Shown here: in pieces, positions 43,206 to 53,084 of the stretch | Numbering within the stretch: position 1 is the first letter of the stretch | How the letters are laid out: every line of letters begins with the position of its first letter | DNA from: Aliiglaciecola sp. 3_MG-2023 | GTDB taxonomy: Bacteria > Pseudomonadota > Gammaproteobacteria > Enterobacterales > Alteromonadaceae | DNA: 64,000 nucleotides | Direction of reading: 5' to 3' | Assembly (NCBI RefSeq): GCF_030548205.1 | Contig: NZ_JAUORV010000003.1 | Coordinates: 186,001-250,000 of the forward strand | Translations under genes and position numbers: made by a program | The notes under the pieces: model-generated | Told to the model about the DNA's origin: nothing | Databases searched by the model: none | Seen by the model: the letters and a program-made list of their open reading frames with translations, nothing else

Positions 43206-44651
43206 ATGAGCGTAGCCAGCCAAGTACATCCGGAATACAACTATAAGGTCGTTAGGCAGTTTGCCATAATGACTGTCGTATGGGGAATTATTGGAATGGC
43301 GGTAGGTGTGTTTATAGCAGCACAACTTTACTGGCCAGCCTTAAATTTTGACATTCCTTACCTTACCTTTTCACGATTGCGTCCTTTACATACCAATGCA
43401 GTTATTTTTGCATTCGGTGGATGTGCTCTGTTTGCAACCTCTTATTACGTTGTGCAGAGAACTTCTCAAGTTAGGATTTTTAGTGATAAGTTGGCCTCAT
43501 TTACGTTTTGGGGATGGCAAGCGGTTATCGTTTCAGCTGCAATCACCCTACCTCTAGGCTTAACATCGACTAAAGAATACGCGGAATTAGAGTGGCCCAT
43601 AGATATTTTGATCACTTTGGTATGGGTGGCATACATTATCAACTTCTTCGGCACTATTGTTGTGAGAAAAGTTTCTCACATATATGTTGCTAACTGGTTC
43701 TTCGGTGCATTCATGCTGACTGTTGCTGTATTGCATATTGGTAATAGTATGGCAATCCCTGTTTCTCTGTTTAAATCCTATTCGATTTATGCCGGTGCAG
43801 TAGATGCAATGATGCAGTGGTGGTATGGCCATAACGCTGTAGGATTCTTCTTAACCGCAGGCTTCTTAGGTATGATGTATTACTTCGTACCAAAACAAGC
43901 CGGCAGACCGGTTTATTCTTACCGTTTGTCAGTTGTTCACTTCTGGGCACTAACTTCTCTTTATATTTGGGCAGGTCCTCACCACTTGCATTACACAGCG
44001 TTGCCTGATTGGACCCAATCTCTCGGTATGGTCATGTCAATCATCTTATTCGTTCCTTCTTGGGGAGGCATGATTAACGGTATAATGACCTTGTCTGGCG
44101 CATGGCATAAATTGCGTACTGACCCTATTTTACGATTCCTAATTGTTTCCCTTTCGTTTTATGGCATGTCGACCTTCGAAGGCCCGATGATGGCAATTAA
44201 AACCGTTAATGCCCTATCTCACTATACAGATTGGACAATCGGACATGTTCACTCTGGTGCTTTAGGTTGGGTAGCCATGGTGTCTATTGGTTCTATTTAT
44301 CACCTTATCCCAGTGCTGTTCAATAAACCTGCTATGTATAGCATTAAATGGATTAATGTACATTTTTGGTTAGCCACAATTGGTGTGGTGTTGTACATAG
44401 TCGCAATGTGGATGTCAGGTGTATTACAAGGTTTAATGTGGCGTGCAGTTAACCCAGACGGCACTCTTACCTATAGTTTTGTAGAGTCTTTGCAAGCGTC
44501 TAAGCCTTTCTATTTTGTTCGCTTTATTGGTGGCGCATTCGTTGTTGCTGGTATGTTATTGATGGCATACAACGTTTATAAAACCGTTCGTACACCTAAT
44601 GAAGAGTTTTCCAAAGATCCTGAAAACTCACCTCAACCTCAAGCAGCATAA
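43206..44651 (+). CDS. ccoN: cbb3-type cytochrome c oxidase subunit I
   Basis: A 481-residue catalytic subunit of the high-affinity oxygen reductase of the inner membrane. Twelve membrane helices. Haem- and copper-ligand histidines are visible in [37 protein letters not shown] and [12 protein letters not shown]. The enzyme reduces oxygen to water with electrons from c-type cytochromes and pumps protons. It is the first gene of the ccoNOQP operon behind the FNR box. The ATG at 43206 is fixed by the start of the conserved sequence. Expected to be induced at low oxygen. Confidence 0.97.
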   Translation: MSVASQVHPEYNYKVVRQFAIMTVVWGIIGMAVGVFIAAQLYWPALNFDIPYLTFSRLRPLHTNAVIFAFGGCALFATSYYVVQRTSQVRIFSDKLASFTFWGWQAVIVSAAITLPLGLTSTKEYAELEWPIDILITLVWVAYIINFFGTIVVRKVSHIYVANWFFGAFMLTVAVLHIGNSMAIPVSLFKSYSIYAGAVDAMMQWWYGHNAVGFFLTAGFLGMMYYFVPKQAGRPVYSYRLSVVHFWALTSLYIWAGPHHLHYTALPDWTQSLGMVMSIILFVPSWGGMINGIMTLSGAWHKLRTDPILRFLIVSLSFYGMSTFEGPMMAIKTVNALSHYTDWTIGHVHSGALGWVAMVSIGSIYHLIPVLFNKPAMYSIKWINVHFWLATIGVVLYIVAMWMSGVLQGLMWRAVNPDGTLTYSFVESLQASKPFYFVRFIGGAFVVAGMLLMAYNVYKTVRTPNEEFSKDPENSPQPQAA

Positions 44652-44662
44652 GGAGATTTGAG

Positions 44663-45268
44663 ATGAAAAACGTTCACGAGCTGGTTGAGAAGAATATTGG
44701 TTTGATGGCGATATTTATACTAATCGCCATTAGTTTCGGTGCCATGGTAGAAATCACACCGCTAATGTTCCAACAACAAACAATGGAAAAAGTAGAAGGT
44801 CTTAAACCTTACACCGCTTTACAGATGGAAGGCCGAGATATTTACATTCGCGAAGGTTGTGTTGGTTGTCATAGCCAAATGATCCGTCCTTTTAGAGCAG
44901 AAACTGAGCGCTATGGTCACTACTCTGTGGCAGGTGAATCCGTTTGGGAACATCCATTTTTATGGGGTTCAAAACGAACAGGGCCTGACCTGGCACGTGT
45001 TGGTGGTCGTTACAGCGATGATTGGCACCGCGTTCATTTGCTAAACCCGAGAAACGTAGTACCTGAGTCAAATATGCCAGGTTTCCCTTGGTTAGCTGAA
45101 AACACCCTTGACGGTGAGTTGATTGAGAAAAAGCTACGCGTATTTAAAGACTTTGGCGTACCTTACACTGAAGAAGAGATTGCTGGTGCGAAAGAAGCAG
45201 TACAAGGTAAAACTGAGATGGAGGCATTAATCGCCTATTTACAATCTCTAGGAACGGCACTGAAATAG
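44663..45268 (+). CDS. ccoO: cbb3 oxidase monohaem cytochrome c subunit II
   Basis: 201 residues. One N-terminal membrane helix (about 13-33) anchors a periplasmic c-type haem domain with the CxxCH motif in [14 protein letters not shown] (about residue 68) and a distal Met ligand in SNMPGFPWL. It passes electrons from CcoP to CcoN. It follows ccoN by 11 bp with AGGAG upstream. ccoQ starts one base after its stop. Confidence 0.97.
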   Translation: MKNVHELVEKNIGLMAIFILIAISFGAMVEITPLMFQQQTMEKVEGLKPYTALQMEGRDIYIREGCVGCHSQMIRPFRAETERYGHYSVAGESVWEHPFLWGSKRTGPDLARVGGRYSDDWHRVHLLNPRNVVPESNMPGFPWLAENTLDGELIEKKLRVFKDFGVPYTEEEIAGAKEAVQGKTEMEALIAYLQSLGTALK

Positions 45269-45269
45269 T

Positions 45270-45455
45270 ATGGATTACGGTGCAGCGGGTAGCATATTTA
45301 CAGTTGTGGTCTTTATTTGCTTTATCGGCATAGTGATTTGGGCTTTCAGTAGCCGCGCTAAAAAAAGGTTCGATGAAGCAGAAAATTTGGTTTTTGATGA
45401 TGAACCAACACAACAAACAGAAAAAAAAGAGCGGGAGTCTTCGATAAATGAGTAG
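45270..45455 (+). CDS. ccoQ: cbb3 oxidase small subunit CcoQ
   Basis: 61 residues, with one membrane helix (about 9-27, FTVVVFICFIGIVIWAF) and a charged cytoplasmic tail (RAKKRFDEAENLVFDDE). CcoQ stabilises the oxidase complex. It starts one base after the ccoO stop and its 3' end overlaps ccoP by 8 bases, so the three are translationally coupled. Confidence 0.92.
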   Translation: MDYGAAGSIFTVVVFICFIGIVIWAFSSRAKKRFDEAENLVFDDEPTQQTEKKERESSINE

Positions 45456-46428
45456 CTTTTGGAGTATTTGGGTCTCAGTAATCTCATTGGGAACAATTCT
45501 AGGGTGTTACCTGATTTTACGTTGGTGTCTGTTAAACAAAACAGGCGTTGCTGAAGGTGACGATATGCATCATTCGTTTGATGGCATTATCGAAATTAAT
45601 AACCCTCTACCTAAATGGTGGACAATCATGTTCTATATGACCATGATTTGGGGTATTTTATATTTATTACTTTATCCTGGATTAGGTAATTGGAAAGGTT
45701 TGTTAGGTTGGAAAAGTTCTAACCAAGATATTCAGACCCTGCAGGAATCTAAAGATGCCGTATTAGCTTCTCGAGAAGAGGCTAAAACTGCCCTCTTTGG
45801 CTTAGGTGGCGTGGGTGTTGAATATGACCGGGAACTTGAAAAAGCAGAAGAAAAATTTGCGCCTATTTTCAACCAATATGCTGAACAGCCAATTGAAGTT
45901 TTGGTGAATAACGAAGAAGCATTAAAAATTGGTCAGCGCTTGTTTATGCAAAACTGTTCTCAGTGCCATGGTTCTGATGCTAGAGGTCAAAGAGGCTTCC
46001 CTAACCTAACCGACCATGATTGGTTATACGGTGGAACCCCTGAAAAGATAGTGGAAACCTTAACCAACGGTCGTCAAGCCAATATGGCTGCATGGTTGCC
46101 TTCGTTCGGAGAGAAAGGTGTTGAAGAAGTTGTAGCTTATGCTCTTAGCTTAAGTGGCAGACAAGTAGACCCTGACTTAAAAGAAGCCGGTAAAGCCCGC
46201 TTTGCAGTTTGTTCAGCGTGTCATGGTCCTGACGGCAAAGGTAATCAAGCACTGGGTGCACCTAACTTAACCGATAATATATGGCTATATGGTGGAAGCA
46301 AAGACGTAGTTACTGAAACAGTAAATTATGGACGTGCAGGTGTAATGCCTTCTTTCAAAAATACTTTGGGAGAAAAGAAAATACACCTAGTCGCTACCTA
46401 TGTTTATAGTTTATCTAAAAACAAATAA
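45448..46428 (+). CDS. ccoP: cbb3 oxidase dihaem cytochrome c subunit III
   Basis: 326 residues. Two N-terminal membrane helices (about 4-26 and 55-75), then two cytochrome c domains with NCSQCHGSD and VCSACHGPDGKG haem motifs. The N-terminal hairpin form is the two-helix CcoP type known in many gammaproteobacteria. It accepts electrons from the bc1 complex or soluble cytochrome c. A strong terminator-like hairpin follows at 46447-46476, before ccoH. Confidence 0.96.
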   Translation: MSSFWSIWVSVISLGTILGCYLILRWCLLNKTGVAEGDDMHHSFDGIIEINNPLPKWWTIMFYMTMIWGILYLLLYPGLGNWKGLLGWKSSNQDIQTLQESKDAVLASREEAKTALFGLGGVGVEYDRELEKAEEKFAPIFNQYAEQPIEVLVNNEEALKIGQRLFMQNCSQCHGSDARGQRGFPNLTDHDWLYGGTPEKIVETLTNGRQANMAAWLPSFGEKGVEEVVAYALSLSGRQVDPDLKEAGKARFAVCSACHGPDGKGNQALGAPNLTDNIWLYGGSKDVVTETVNYGRAGVMPSFKNTLGEKKIHLVATYVYSLSKNK

Positions 46429-46446
46429 ACAATAAGCTACTACTAA

Positions 46447-46476
46447 ACAAAGCCTCGTTTATCGAGGCTTTGTTTT
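46447..46476 (+). terminator. Intrinsic terminator between ccoP and ccoH
   Basis: A perfect 11-bp stem, ACAAAGCCTCG (46447-46457) with CGAGGCTTTGT (46463-46473), loop TTTAT and four T's. It probably lowers expression of the assembly genes relative to the structural genes rather than stopping it fully, since no other promoter is obvious before ccoH. Confidence 0.85.
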
Positions 46477-46498
46477 CTTAAATAAGAAGTAAATATTC

Positions 46499-46990
46499 AT
46501 GAATCGCTCAGATAAAACACCTTGGTATAAACAATTTTGGCCTTGGTTTTTAATCACCATACCCGTTGTATCTATTTGCTTAAGTGTCACTATGTTAAAT
46601 CTCGCATTGAACACTGATGATAGTCTAGTGATAGACGATTATTACAAAGAAGGCAAAGGAATTAACTTAGAGTTAACCAAGATACAAGAAGCGAAAGCAA
46701 AAGGAATCACCACGGTTTTAAGCATTAATGGAAGTCGTGTTCAACTAGAGTTTTTGTCGGGCAAACCTGATTCTGGAGAAGCCCTAAAACTGCACTTTTA
46801 CCATGCAACTCTGCAAGATAAAGACTTTTCACTATTGCTCACACAAGATGCCAGTGGCAATTATAAAGCCACGGCAGAAAGTCCAATTACGGGTAAATGG
46901 AAACTCACTCTTTCACCTTTAGATGAGCAATGGAAAATAATGCAGGATAAAGGCTTACCTCAGAAAGAACCCTTCAATTTTAACCCTTAA
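46499..46990 (+). CDS. ccoH: FixH/CcoH family oxidase assembly protein
   Basis: 163 residues: one N-terminal membrane helix (about 10-35, after WYKQFWPWF) and a periplasmic FixH domain with [11 protein letters not shown], the family hallmark. It is required for cbb3 assembly together with CcoI and CcoS. Its stop shares a base with the ccoI start. CcoG, usually found in this set, is not between ccoP and ccoH here. Confidence 0.9.
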   Translation: MNRSDKTPWYKQFWPWFLITIPVVSICLSVTMLNLALNTDDSLVIDDYYKEGKGINLELTKIQEAKAKGITTVLSINGSRVQLEFLSGKPDSGEALKLHFYHATLQDKDFSLLLTQDASGNYKATAESPITGKWKLTLSPLDEQWKIMQDKGLPQKEPFNFNP

Positions 46991-49377
46991 TGGAAAATAG
47001 TAATCCAAATAGCTGTTATCATTGTGGCCTTCCAATACAAAAAGGTGAGGTTTTCTGGGCGGAGATATTAGGCGAACCCCGAAAGATGTGCTGTCCCGGT
47101 TGCCAAGCCGTAGCTGAAGCAATTGTTGACAATGGATTAGAAGATTATTATCGATTTAGAACGGAGTTTGCTGATAAAGGTGATGAACAGCTAACCGAAA
47201 CCCTTGATAGGTTAAAAGCATATGATCACGAAGAAATTCAACAAGAGTTTGTAGTCGATGACGGTAGTCAGAAACAAATACAATTGACTATTGAAGGCAT
47301 AAGCTGTGCAGCCTGTGGATGGCTTATCGAAAAACAACTGTTAAAAACCCCAGGAATTAAGCGCATCGCCGTGAATGTTTCCGCCCGCAGAGCAACGATT
47401 AACTGGATAGATTCCCAATTAAAACTTAGTGAAATCATCGCACAACTTGAATCTGTAGGTTACCACGCCCTTCCCTTTCAAGCCGACGAACATGAAGCTT
47501 CTTACCAAAAAGAATCCAAAAACTATTTAAAACGCATTGGCTTAGCTGGCCTGATGAGCATGCAAGTTATGATGTTAGCCATAGGTCTGTATTTTGGGAT
47601 CTTTGGTTCCATTGAAGATTCCACTAAAACCTTTTTGCATTGGGTAAGCTTTTTACTAACTACACCTGTTGTGCTTTATTCAGGGTTCACGTTTTATAAA
47701 AGTGCATTTAGTTCATTGCGAATGAAATCTGTGAACATGGACTTTTCTGTTTCAATTGCAATTATTGGTACTTTTGTAGCGAGTGCTTGGGCAACCGTAA
47801 CCAATACGGGAGAAATCTATTTCGAATCTGTCTGTATGTTCATATTTTTATTATTAATAAGCCGATATTTAGAACATCGTTCACGTCACCAAGCCAGTCT
47901 AATATCAGCCAATATGTTTAAATACATTCCTTTGACCGCGATCCGAATAGATAGTGAGAATAAACAGAGCTCAGTATTAGCGAAACATCTTAAAAAAGGG
48001 CAACAAATTTTAGTTCGCCCTGGAGAAACCTTTCCTGTTGATGGCGTGATCACATCGGGTGAGGGTAGCGTTGATGAATCCATGCTCACTGGTGAGTCAG
48101 AAAAAATCAAAAAGAGCGCAGGTGATCATGTTTATGGCGGTACCATAAATCTATCAGGTGCCTTTGAAATAATCGTCGAAAATGAACTTAAATTATCCCT
48201 GGTGAATAAAATTCTACGTCTTCAGGAGTTAGCCCTGGCAGACAAGCCCAAAGCAGCCGTGTATGCAGATGTAGCCTCAAAGTATTTTATTATTATAGTC
48301 TTAGGTATCACCCTTATCAGCTATTTAGGCTGGTTAGCCTATCAACCAGAGCGTGCGTTTTGGGTCGCCATATCGATTTTAGTTGCCACTTGCCCTTGTG
48401 CTCTTAGCCTTGCCACACCAACAGCTTTAACCAGTGCGATTGCAAAGTTAAATCAATATGGATTGTTAGTGAAAAGAGCCAATATTATTGATGTAATGCC
48501 TGATGTTGATACGGTTATTTTTGATAAAACAGGTACCCTCACCAATGGTCATTTTAGTGTCAGCGAAGTTGAATTGTTTAACCAAAGTGAAGAAAGTTTT
48601 GTTCTCAATTTAGCCGCAGGAATCGAACAATTTTCTAGACATCCTATATCTCGAGCCTTCCAGTCTGAGACGCCTTTAGAAGTCAGCCAAGTCGTTTCTA
48701 TTGCTGGTAAAGGATTGCAGGGTATCTATCAGTCTCAGAACGTCAAGATAGGCAACCTAAGCATTTTAGATAGCGCTTCAGATTTGCCCTTGGATGCGGA
48801 TGACACCAAAGTATATTTACAACTCGGTGAACAGTTACTGGCTGCTTTTAAAATCAAAGATGTAGTCAAAAAAGACGCGAAGCAACTAGTGCATGATTTA
48901 AACAGCAAGCAACTGGTTATGTTAAGCGGTGACGCACAAGAAAATGCATTATCCGTTGCCGAGTCATTAGGCATATCCACTGTGTATTTTAGACAAACGC
49001 CTCAACAAAAGCTCACCTATATCCAAAGTTTGCAGGCCAAAGGGCATAAAGTATTGATGATCGGTGATGGTATCAATGACGCGCCAGTATTAGCTGCAGC
49101 AGATGTGTCTATTGCTGTTGGAGACGCCAGTGATATGGCAAAACGTTCAGCTGATATCATTTTATTGAATACTAAATTAAGCAATGTGAAATTTGCTGTT
49201 AGTATGGCAATTAAAGTGCGCCATAAGATTAAGCAAAATATGCTTTGGGCTATCGGTTATAATACACTTATTCTGCCCCTGGCAGTGGCTGGGTATTTAA
49301 GCCCTTGGATGGCGGTAATTGGTATGTCTTTAAGTTCAATCATTGTGGTAGCAAACTCCATTCGCTTGTTACGTTAA
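46990..49377 (+). CDS. ccoI: Copper-exporting P1B-type ATPase CcoI
   Basis: 795 residues. An N-terminal Cys-rich segment [15 protein letters not shown] (about 9-40) precedes an HMA domain with ISCAACGWL. Eight membrane helices follow, with the metal-binding [13 protein letters not shown], the phosphorylation site DKTGT (Asp512) and [20 protein letters not shown]. It supplies copper to the periplasm for the CcoN CuB site and belongs with the ccoHIS assembly set. The ATG overlaps the ccoH stop by one base. Confidence 0.95.
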   Translation: MENSNPNSCYHCGLPIQKGEVFWAEILGEPRKMCCPGCQAVAEAIVDNGLEDYYRFRTEFADKGDEQLTETLDRLKAYDHEEIQQEFVVDDGSQKQIQLTIEGISCAACGWLIEKQLLKTPGIKRIAVNVSARRATINWIDSQLKLSEIIAQLESVGYHALPFQADEHEASYQKESKNYLKRIGLAGLMSMQVMMLAIGLYFGIFGSIEDSTKTFLHWVSFLLTTPVVLYSGFTFYKSAFSSLRMKSVNMDFSVSIAIIGTFVASAWATVTNTGEIYFESVCMFIFLLLISRYLEHRSRHQASLISANMFKYIPLTAIRIDSENKQSSVLAKHLKKGQQILVRPGETFPVDGVITSGEGSVDESMLTGESEKIKKSAGDHVYGGTINLSGAFEIIVENELKLSLVNKILRLQELALADKPKAAVYADVASKYFIIIVLGITLISYLGWLAYQPERAFWVAISILVATCPCALSLATPTALTSAIAKLNQYGLLVKRANIIDVMPDVDTVIFDKTGTLTNGHFSVSEVELFNQSEESFVLNLAAGIEQFSRHPISRAFQSETPLEVSQVVSIAGKGLQGIYQSQNVKIGNLSILDSASDLPLDADDTKVYLQLGEQLLAAFKIKDVVKKDAKQLVHDLNSKQLVMLSGDAQENALSVAESLGISTVYFRQTPQQKLTYIQSLQAKGHKVLMIGDGINDAPVLAAADVSIAVGDASDMAKRSADIILLNTKLSNVKFAVSMAIKVRHKIKQNMLWAIGYNTLILPLAVAGYLSPWMAVIGMSLSSIIVVANSIRLLR

Positions 49378-49389
49378 TAGGAAACTAAA

Positions 49390-49575
49390 TTGAGTATTAT
49401 TTATGTGCTGATACCCATTGCTATTTTATTAGTTTTGTTAGCCATTGGGATCTTTTTTTGGGCGGTAAAGTCAAATCAATTTGAAGACCTTGAGCGTCAA
49501 GGTTATAACATTTTATTTGATGACGACGTCGATAAGAACGCACAAAGTAAAGTCTCTAAAACTGAAAAGAAATGA
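49390..49575 (+). CDS. ccoS: cbb3 oxidase maturation protein CcoS
   Basis: 61 residues with one membrane helix (about 3-26) and the family motif SNQFEDLERQGYNILFDDD. CcoS is needed for insertion of haem and copper into CcoN. It starts on TTG at 49390 (TAGGAAAC upstream), a rare start which the family alignment supports. Its stop overlaps the next ATG (ATGA). Confidence 0.9.
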   Translation: MSIIYVLIPIAILLVLLAIGIFFWAVKSNQFEDLERQGYNILFDDDVDKNAQSKVSKTEKK

Positions 49576-50237
49576 ACGAAATCAGCTGGTTTTCTGCCAT
49601 TTTAATCGGCCTTGCAGGGAGTGTACATTGTGCAGGAATGTGCGGTGGAATTGTTACCTCATTTACTTTTGCCTTACCAAAAAACCAATCTCAATGGCCT
49701 TTCTTAATCGCCTATAATACGGGGCGTATTTTATCTTATAGTCTTGCAGGAGCCATCGCAGGCCTATTAGGCCAAATTGTCACCACTAAGTCTTTTATCA
49801 ATCCACAAGCGTTGACTCTTTTTGGCGGCGTATTTATGGTATTACTGGGTTTGTATGTTGGTCAATGGTCGAAATTACTGACTAAGGTAGAACGCGTTGG
49901 CGCAATTTTTTGGCGTAAAATCAGCCCGTTATCAAAACGATTTATCCCATTTAAACATCCAATGTATGCTGTCCCTTATGGGTTGATTTGGGGTTGGCTG
50001 CCCTGTGGACTCGTTTATTCAACATTAACCTGGAGTGTTTCAACTGGCGGTGTCGTACAAGGTGCACTAACTATGTTGTGCTTCGGTTTAGGCACCCTAC
50101 CTATCATGTTAGCAATGGGTGCGAGCGCAACTCAAATAAGACATTGGTTAACTCATGCTATGGTGAAACGCAGCGTAGCAGTTTTATTATGTTTATTTGG
50201 CTTGATTTTATGTTATCAAGGGATTCATAATTGGTAA
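49572..50237 (+). CDS. Six-helix membrane protein, DsbD_2/TauE-SafE-like, cco-linked
   Basis: 221 residues with about six membrane segments. Near the start the motif GSVHCAGMCGGI (about residues 16-27) has two cysteines in a C-A-G-M-C pattern; a conserved pair of this kind and the fold place it in the UreH/DsbD_2 group of membrane proteins found beside cbb3 assembly genes and fnr in many gammaproteobacteria. Likely roles are metal (copper or nickel) or thiol transport for oxidase maturation, not proven. It starts in the ccoS stop (ATGA) and precedes fnr by 25 bp. Confidence 0.82.
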   Translation: MNEISWFSAILIGLAGSVHCAGMCGGIVTSFTFALPKNQSQWPFLIAYNTGRILSYSLAGAIAGLLGQIVTTKSFINPQALTLFGGVFMVLLGLYVGQWSKLLTKVERVGAIFWRKISPLSKRFIPFKHPMYAVPYGLIWGWLPCGLVYSTLTWSVSTGGVVQGALTMLCFGLGTLPIMLAMGASATQIRHWLTHAMVKRSVAVLLCLFGLILCYQGIHNW

Positions 50238-50262
50238 CTGATGAATTACATGGAACTAACTA

Positions 50263-51000
50263 ATGTCTGATTCGAACAAGTTTAGTATTCGCTGCCAAAA
50301 TTGCAGTTTTAACCATCTGTGTATTCCCGTAGCGTTAAATCAAACAGAAATGGAAAGTTTGGACGAAATAATTGAACGCAAACGTCCTTTACATAAAAAT
50401 GATCAACTCACTATACCAGGGCAGAAATTCACCTCTTTGTTTGCCGTAAGAACAGGTTCGTTTAAGTCCTACATTACCTCGCCAGATGGTGAACAACAAA
50501 TCACTGGATTCCATTTCCCCGGTGATATAGTTGGATTTGACGGACTTTTTTCAGAAAAATACCAAAGTTATAATCAGGCCATGGAAACCTCGATGGTCTG
50601 TGAATTACCCTACGATAAACTTGATACCATGAGTGAGCAGCTACCTTCTTTACGCAAAGAAATGCTTAAAATCATGAGCACCGAAATAAATCAAGATCAT
50701 AGTTTAATGATGCTGTTAAATAAACGCACAGCGGAAGAGCGTCTTGCACACTTTTTAGTTAATTTGTCTGATCGCTTTCACTCCCGTGGTTTTTCAGAAA
50801 CAGAATTTAATTTAACCATGACGCGCAATGAAATAGGTAATCACCTCGGACTCACCGTTGAAACAGTAAGTCGTTTATTAACGCGCTTTCAAAAAGAAAA
50901 TATCATAAAAGTAGATGGTAAGTTTATTCAGATATTGAATTTACCTGGCCTCAGAGAAAAACTAGGTGAGCATGTTGTGCAAAACAAAGCGTGCGGATAA
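50263..51000 (+). CDS. fnr: FNR/EtrA oxygen-responsive transcription regulator
   Basis: A 245-residue Crp/Fnr family regulator. The four cluster-binding cysteines Cys11, Cys14, Cys20 and Cys113 correspond exactly to E. coli FNR Cys20, 23, 29 and 122 with a constant shift of 9, so it should hold an oxygen-labile 4Fe-4S cluster. The C-terminal helix-turn-helix has the recognition sequence LTVETVSRLLTRFQ, which reads TTGAT half-sites. Targets in this window with matching boxes: ccoN (42997), gldA (8838) and probably uspE (51016). It follows the cco genes, closing a feedback loop. Confidence 0.96.
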   Translation: MSDSNKFSIRCQNCSFNHLCIPVALNQTEMESLDEIIERKRPLHKNDQLTIPGQKFTSLFAVRTGSFKSYITSPDGEQQITGFHFPGDIVGFDGLFSEKYQSYNQAMETSMVCELPYDKLDTMSEQLPSLRKEMLKIMSTEINQDHSLMMLLNKRTAEERLAHFLVNLSDRFHSRGFSETEFNLTMTRNEIGNHLGLTVETVSRLLTRFQKENIIKVDGKFIQILNLPGLREKLGEHVVQNKACG

Positions 51001-51015
51001 GTCTTTCCAGTTACG

Positions 51016-51029
51016 TTGATATAGGTCAA
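51016..51029. promoter_or_regulatory. FNR-like box upstream of uspE
   Basis: TTGAT-ATAG-GTCAA fits the consensus at nine of ten positions (G for A in the right half-site). It is 85-98 bp before the uspE start and just 3' of fnr, compatible with an FNR-activated promoter giving a start near 51064. Confidence 0.65.
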
Positions 51030-51113
51030 AACAATTACTCTGTTAGTTGGCAAAATAGCTAAAGTACCCATACACTTAAGTTGTGAGTGTAAATCTATGA
51101 AGGGAGTTAACTT

Positions 51114-52046
51114 ATGTCTGTTTTTAACAAAATTTTAGCTGTTGTCGATCCATCCAAAGAAGATCAGAAAGCTTTTAAGCGCGCCCTTTTGTTGGCTCAA
51201 AAGACCGGCGCGAGCATCACCGCCTTTCTATCTATATACGATTTTTCATATGAAATGACGACTATGCTGACGGTAGATGAACGCGAAACAATGCGGCAGG
51301 CTGTGGTAGATGACAAGACCGAATGGCTTGCTAATATTGTCGAACCCTTAGCCACCAATTCATCGACTTCAGTAGATATCAAAGTCGTTTGGCATAATCG
51401 TCCTTATGAAAGTATTTTATTCGAGGTGATTGATCACAGTTATGATTTAATCGTCAAAGGAACTCATGAGCACGACACCTTAAAGTCAGTCATATTCACC
51501 CCAACTGATTGGCATATTCTCCGTAAATCTCCGGTTCCAGTTTTACTTGTCAAAGAGCATGACTGGCCTGTCAATGGTAATATTTTAGCGGCTGTTGATG
51601 TGGGAAGCGAAGATGAAGAACACCGCAGTTTAAATAACCTCATCACCAAAAAAGCTGCGATAATGGCGGATTTATTAGAAGGTAAGATTAACTTAGTCAA
51701 TTCTTATCCCGGAACGCCTGTAAACATCGCCATCGAAATTCCAGAGTTCGACCCTGTTGGTTATACTGAATCAGTGAAACAATTTCATGCAAAAGCGATG
51801 CTTGAACATGCAGAAAAATTTAATATCCCCCAAGAAAACCAGCATTTAAGCGAAGGGCTTCCAGAAGATGTGATACCTTCAGTGGCGAAAACCATTGACG
51901 CTGAACTCGTTGTTATTGGCACCGTAGGTCGCACAGGTATAACCGCAGCACTTATCGGTAATACCGCTGAGCACACCATTGACTCACTCAATTGCGATGT
52001 ATTAGCAATTAAACCCGAAGGATTTGAGTGTCCACTTAAGCACTAG
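51114..52046 (+). CDS. uspE: Universal stress protein UspE
   Basis: 310 residues with two UspA domains (about 1-150 and 155-305). The C-terminal domain has AELVVIGTVGRTGITAALIGNTAEHTI, the ATP-loop pattern, and the N-terminal domain FKRALLLAQKTGASITAFLS. The fnr-uspE-ttcA order matches E. coli, which supports UspE rather than another Usp. It has an FNR-like box and a GGGAG ribosome-binding site. It is a paralogue of the Usp at 22878. Confidence 0.9.
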   Translation: MSVFNKILAVVDPSKEDQKAFKRALLLAQKTGASITAFLSIYDFSYEMTTMLTVDERETMRQAVVDDKTEWLANIVEPLATNSSTSVDIKVVWHNRPYESILFEVIDHSYDLIVKGTHEHDTLKSVIFTPTDWHILRKSPVPVLLVKEHDWPVNGNILAAVDVGSEDEEHRSLNNLITKKAAIMADLLEGKINLVNSYPGTPVNIAIEIPEFDPVGYTESVKQFHAKAMLEHAEKFNIPQENQHLSEGLPEDVIPSVAKTIDAELVVIGTVGRTGITAALIGNTAEHTIDSLNCDVLAIKPEGFECPLKH

Positions 52047-52145
52047 CAAGACAAAAACGCTATCAGACTCAGTATTGATTAAAAACATTTGAAATTAGAG
52101 TATTTATGTCCGTTAGGAGGACAGGTATAATCTGGGCTGATAGCA

Positions 52146-53069
52146 ATGTTTTCTAGGAATAAGATGAGTAAGCTCGAGTCTCTGTCTGAGAGTAAAAAAT
52201 ACAGTTTCAATAAACTCCAAAAACGCTTAAGACGCAATGTAGGTAAAGCGATTGCCGATTTCAATATGATTGAAGATGGCGATAAAGTAATGGTCTGCTT
52301 GTCTGGTGGAAAAGACAGTTACACCATGCTCGATATATTAATGTTTCTTAAAAAAATTGCCCCCATTAACTTTGAGATTATCGCGGTAAATTTAGATCAG
52401 AAACAACCTGGCTTTCCAGCTGAGATACTGCCTAATTACTTAGACAATTTGCAGGTCCCCTTTGAAATAGTAACCGAAGATACCTACTCCATTGTCAAAG
52501 ATAAAATTCCTGAAGGAAAAACCACTTGTTCTCTTTGTTCTAGGTTAAGAAGAGGAATATTGTATAAAACAGCGACCCGTTTAGGCGCAACCAAAATTGC
52601 CTTGGGGCACCACAGAGATGACATGTTGGAAACGTTATTTTTAAACATGTTCTATGGTGGACGCTTAAAATCCATGCCGCCAAAATTAGTCAGCGATGAT
52701 GGTAAACAAATGGTAATACGGCCGTTAGCCTATTGCTCAGAAAAAGAAATCAGCCAGTATTCAGATCTCGTCGAATTTCCTATTATTCCCTGTAATTTGT
52801 GTGGTTCACAAGAAAACCTGCAACGCAAAGTGATAAAAAATATGCTGAATGATTGGAACCAGCGTTTTCCTGGTAGAATAGAAAGTATGTTCAAGGCAAT
52901 GCAAAATGTGGTTCCATCTCACCTTGCCGATAAAGAACTCTTCGACTTTAAAACCCTAGAGACACAACAAACGCCGTTCGCTAACGGTGACATTGGATTT
53001 GATCAAGATGACTTCTCCCCTTCATCTATAAATACAGATGAAACAGTCAATATTATTAATATAAGTTAA
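52146..53069 (+). CDS. ttcA: tRNA 2-thiocytidine synthetase TtcA
   Basis: A 307-residue PP-loop ATPase that makes 2-thiocytidine at position 32 of certain tRNAs using an iron-sulfur cluster. The PP-loop is [11 protein letters not shown] (about residues 54-64). The cluster cysteines are in [10 protein letters not shown] and IPCNLCGSQ, both CxxC. A 35-residue C-terminal tail rich in Asp/Ser extends beyond the conserved part. The ATG at 52146 has a second possible ATG at 52164 (KMSKLE). It is downstream of uspE and followed 16 bp later by rssA, likely in the same unit as rssA. Confidence 0.95.
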   Translation: MFSRNKMSKLESLSESKKYSFNKLQKRLRRNVGKAIADFNMIEDGDKVMVCLSGGKDSYTMLDILMFLKKIAPINFEIIAVNLDQKQPGFPAEILPNYLDNLQVPFEIVTEDTYSIVKDKIPEGKTTCSLCSRLRRGILYKTATRLGATKIALGHHRDDMLETLFLNMFYGGRLKSMPPKLVSDDGKQMVIRPLAYCSEKEISQYSDLVEFPIIPCNLCGSQENLQRKVIKNMLNDWNQRFPGRIESMFKAMQNVVPSHLADKELFDFKTLETQQTPFANGDIGFDQDDFSPSSINTDETVNIINIS

Positions 53070-53084
53070 GGATCATTTCAATAA

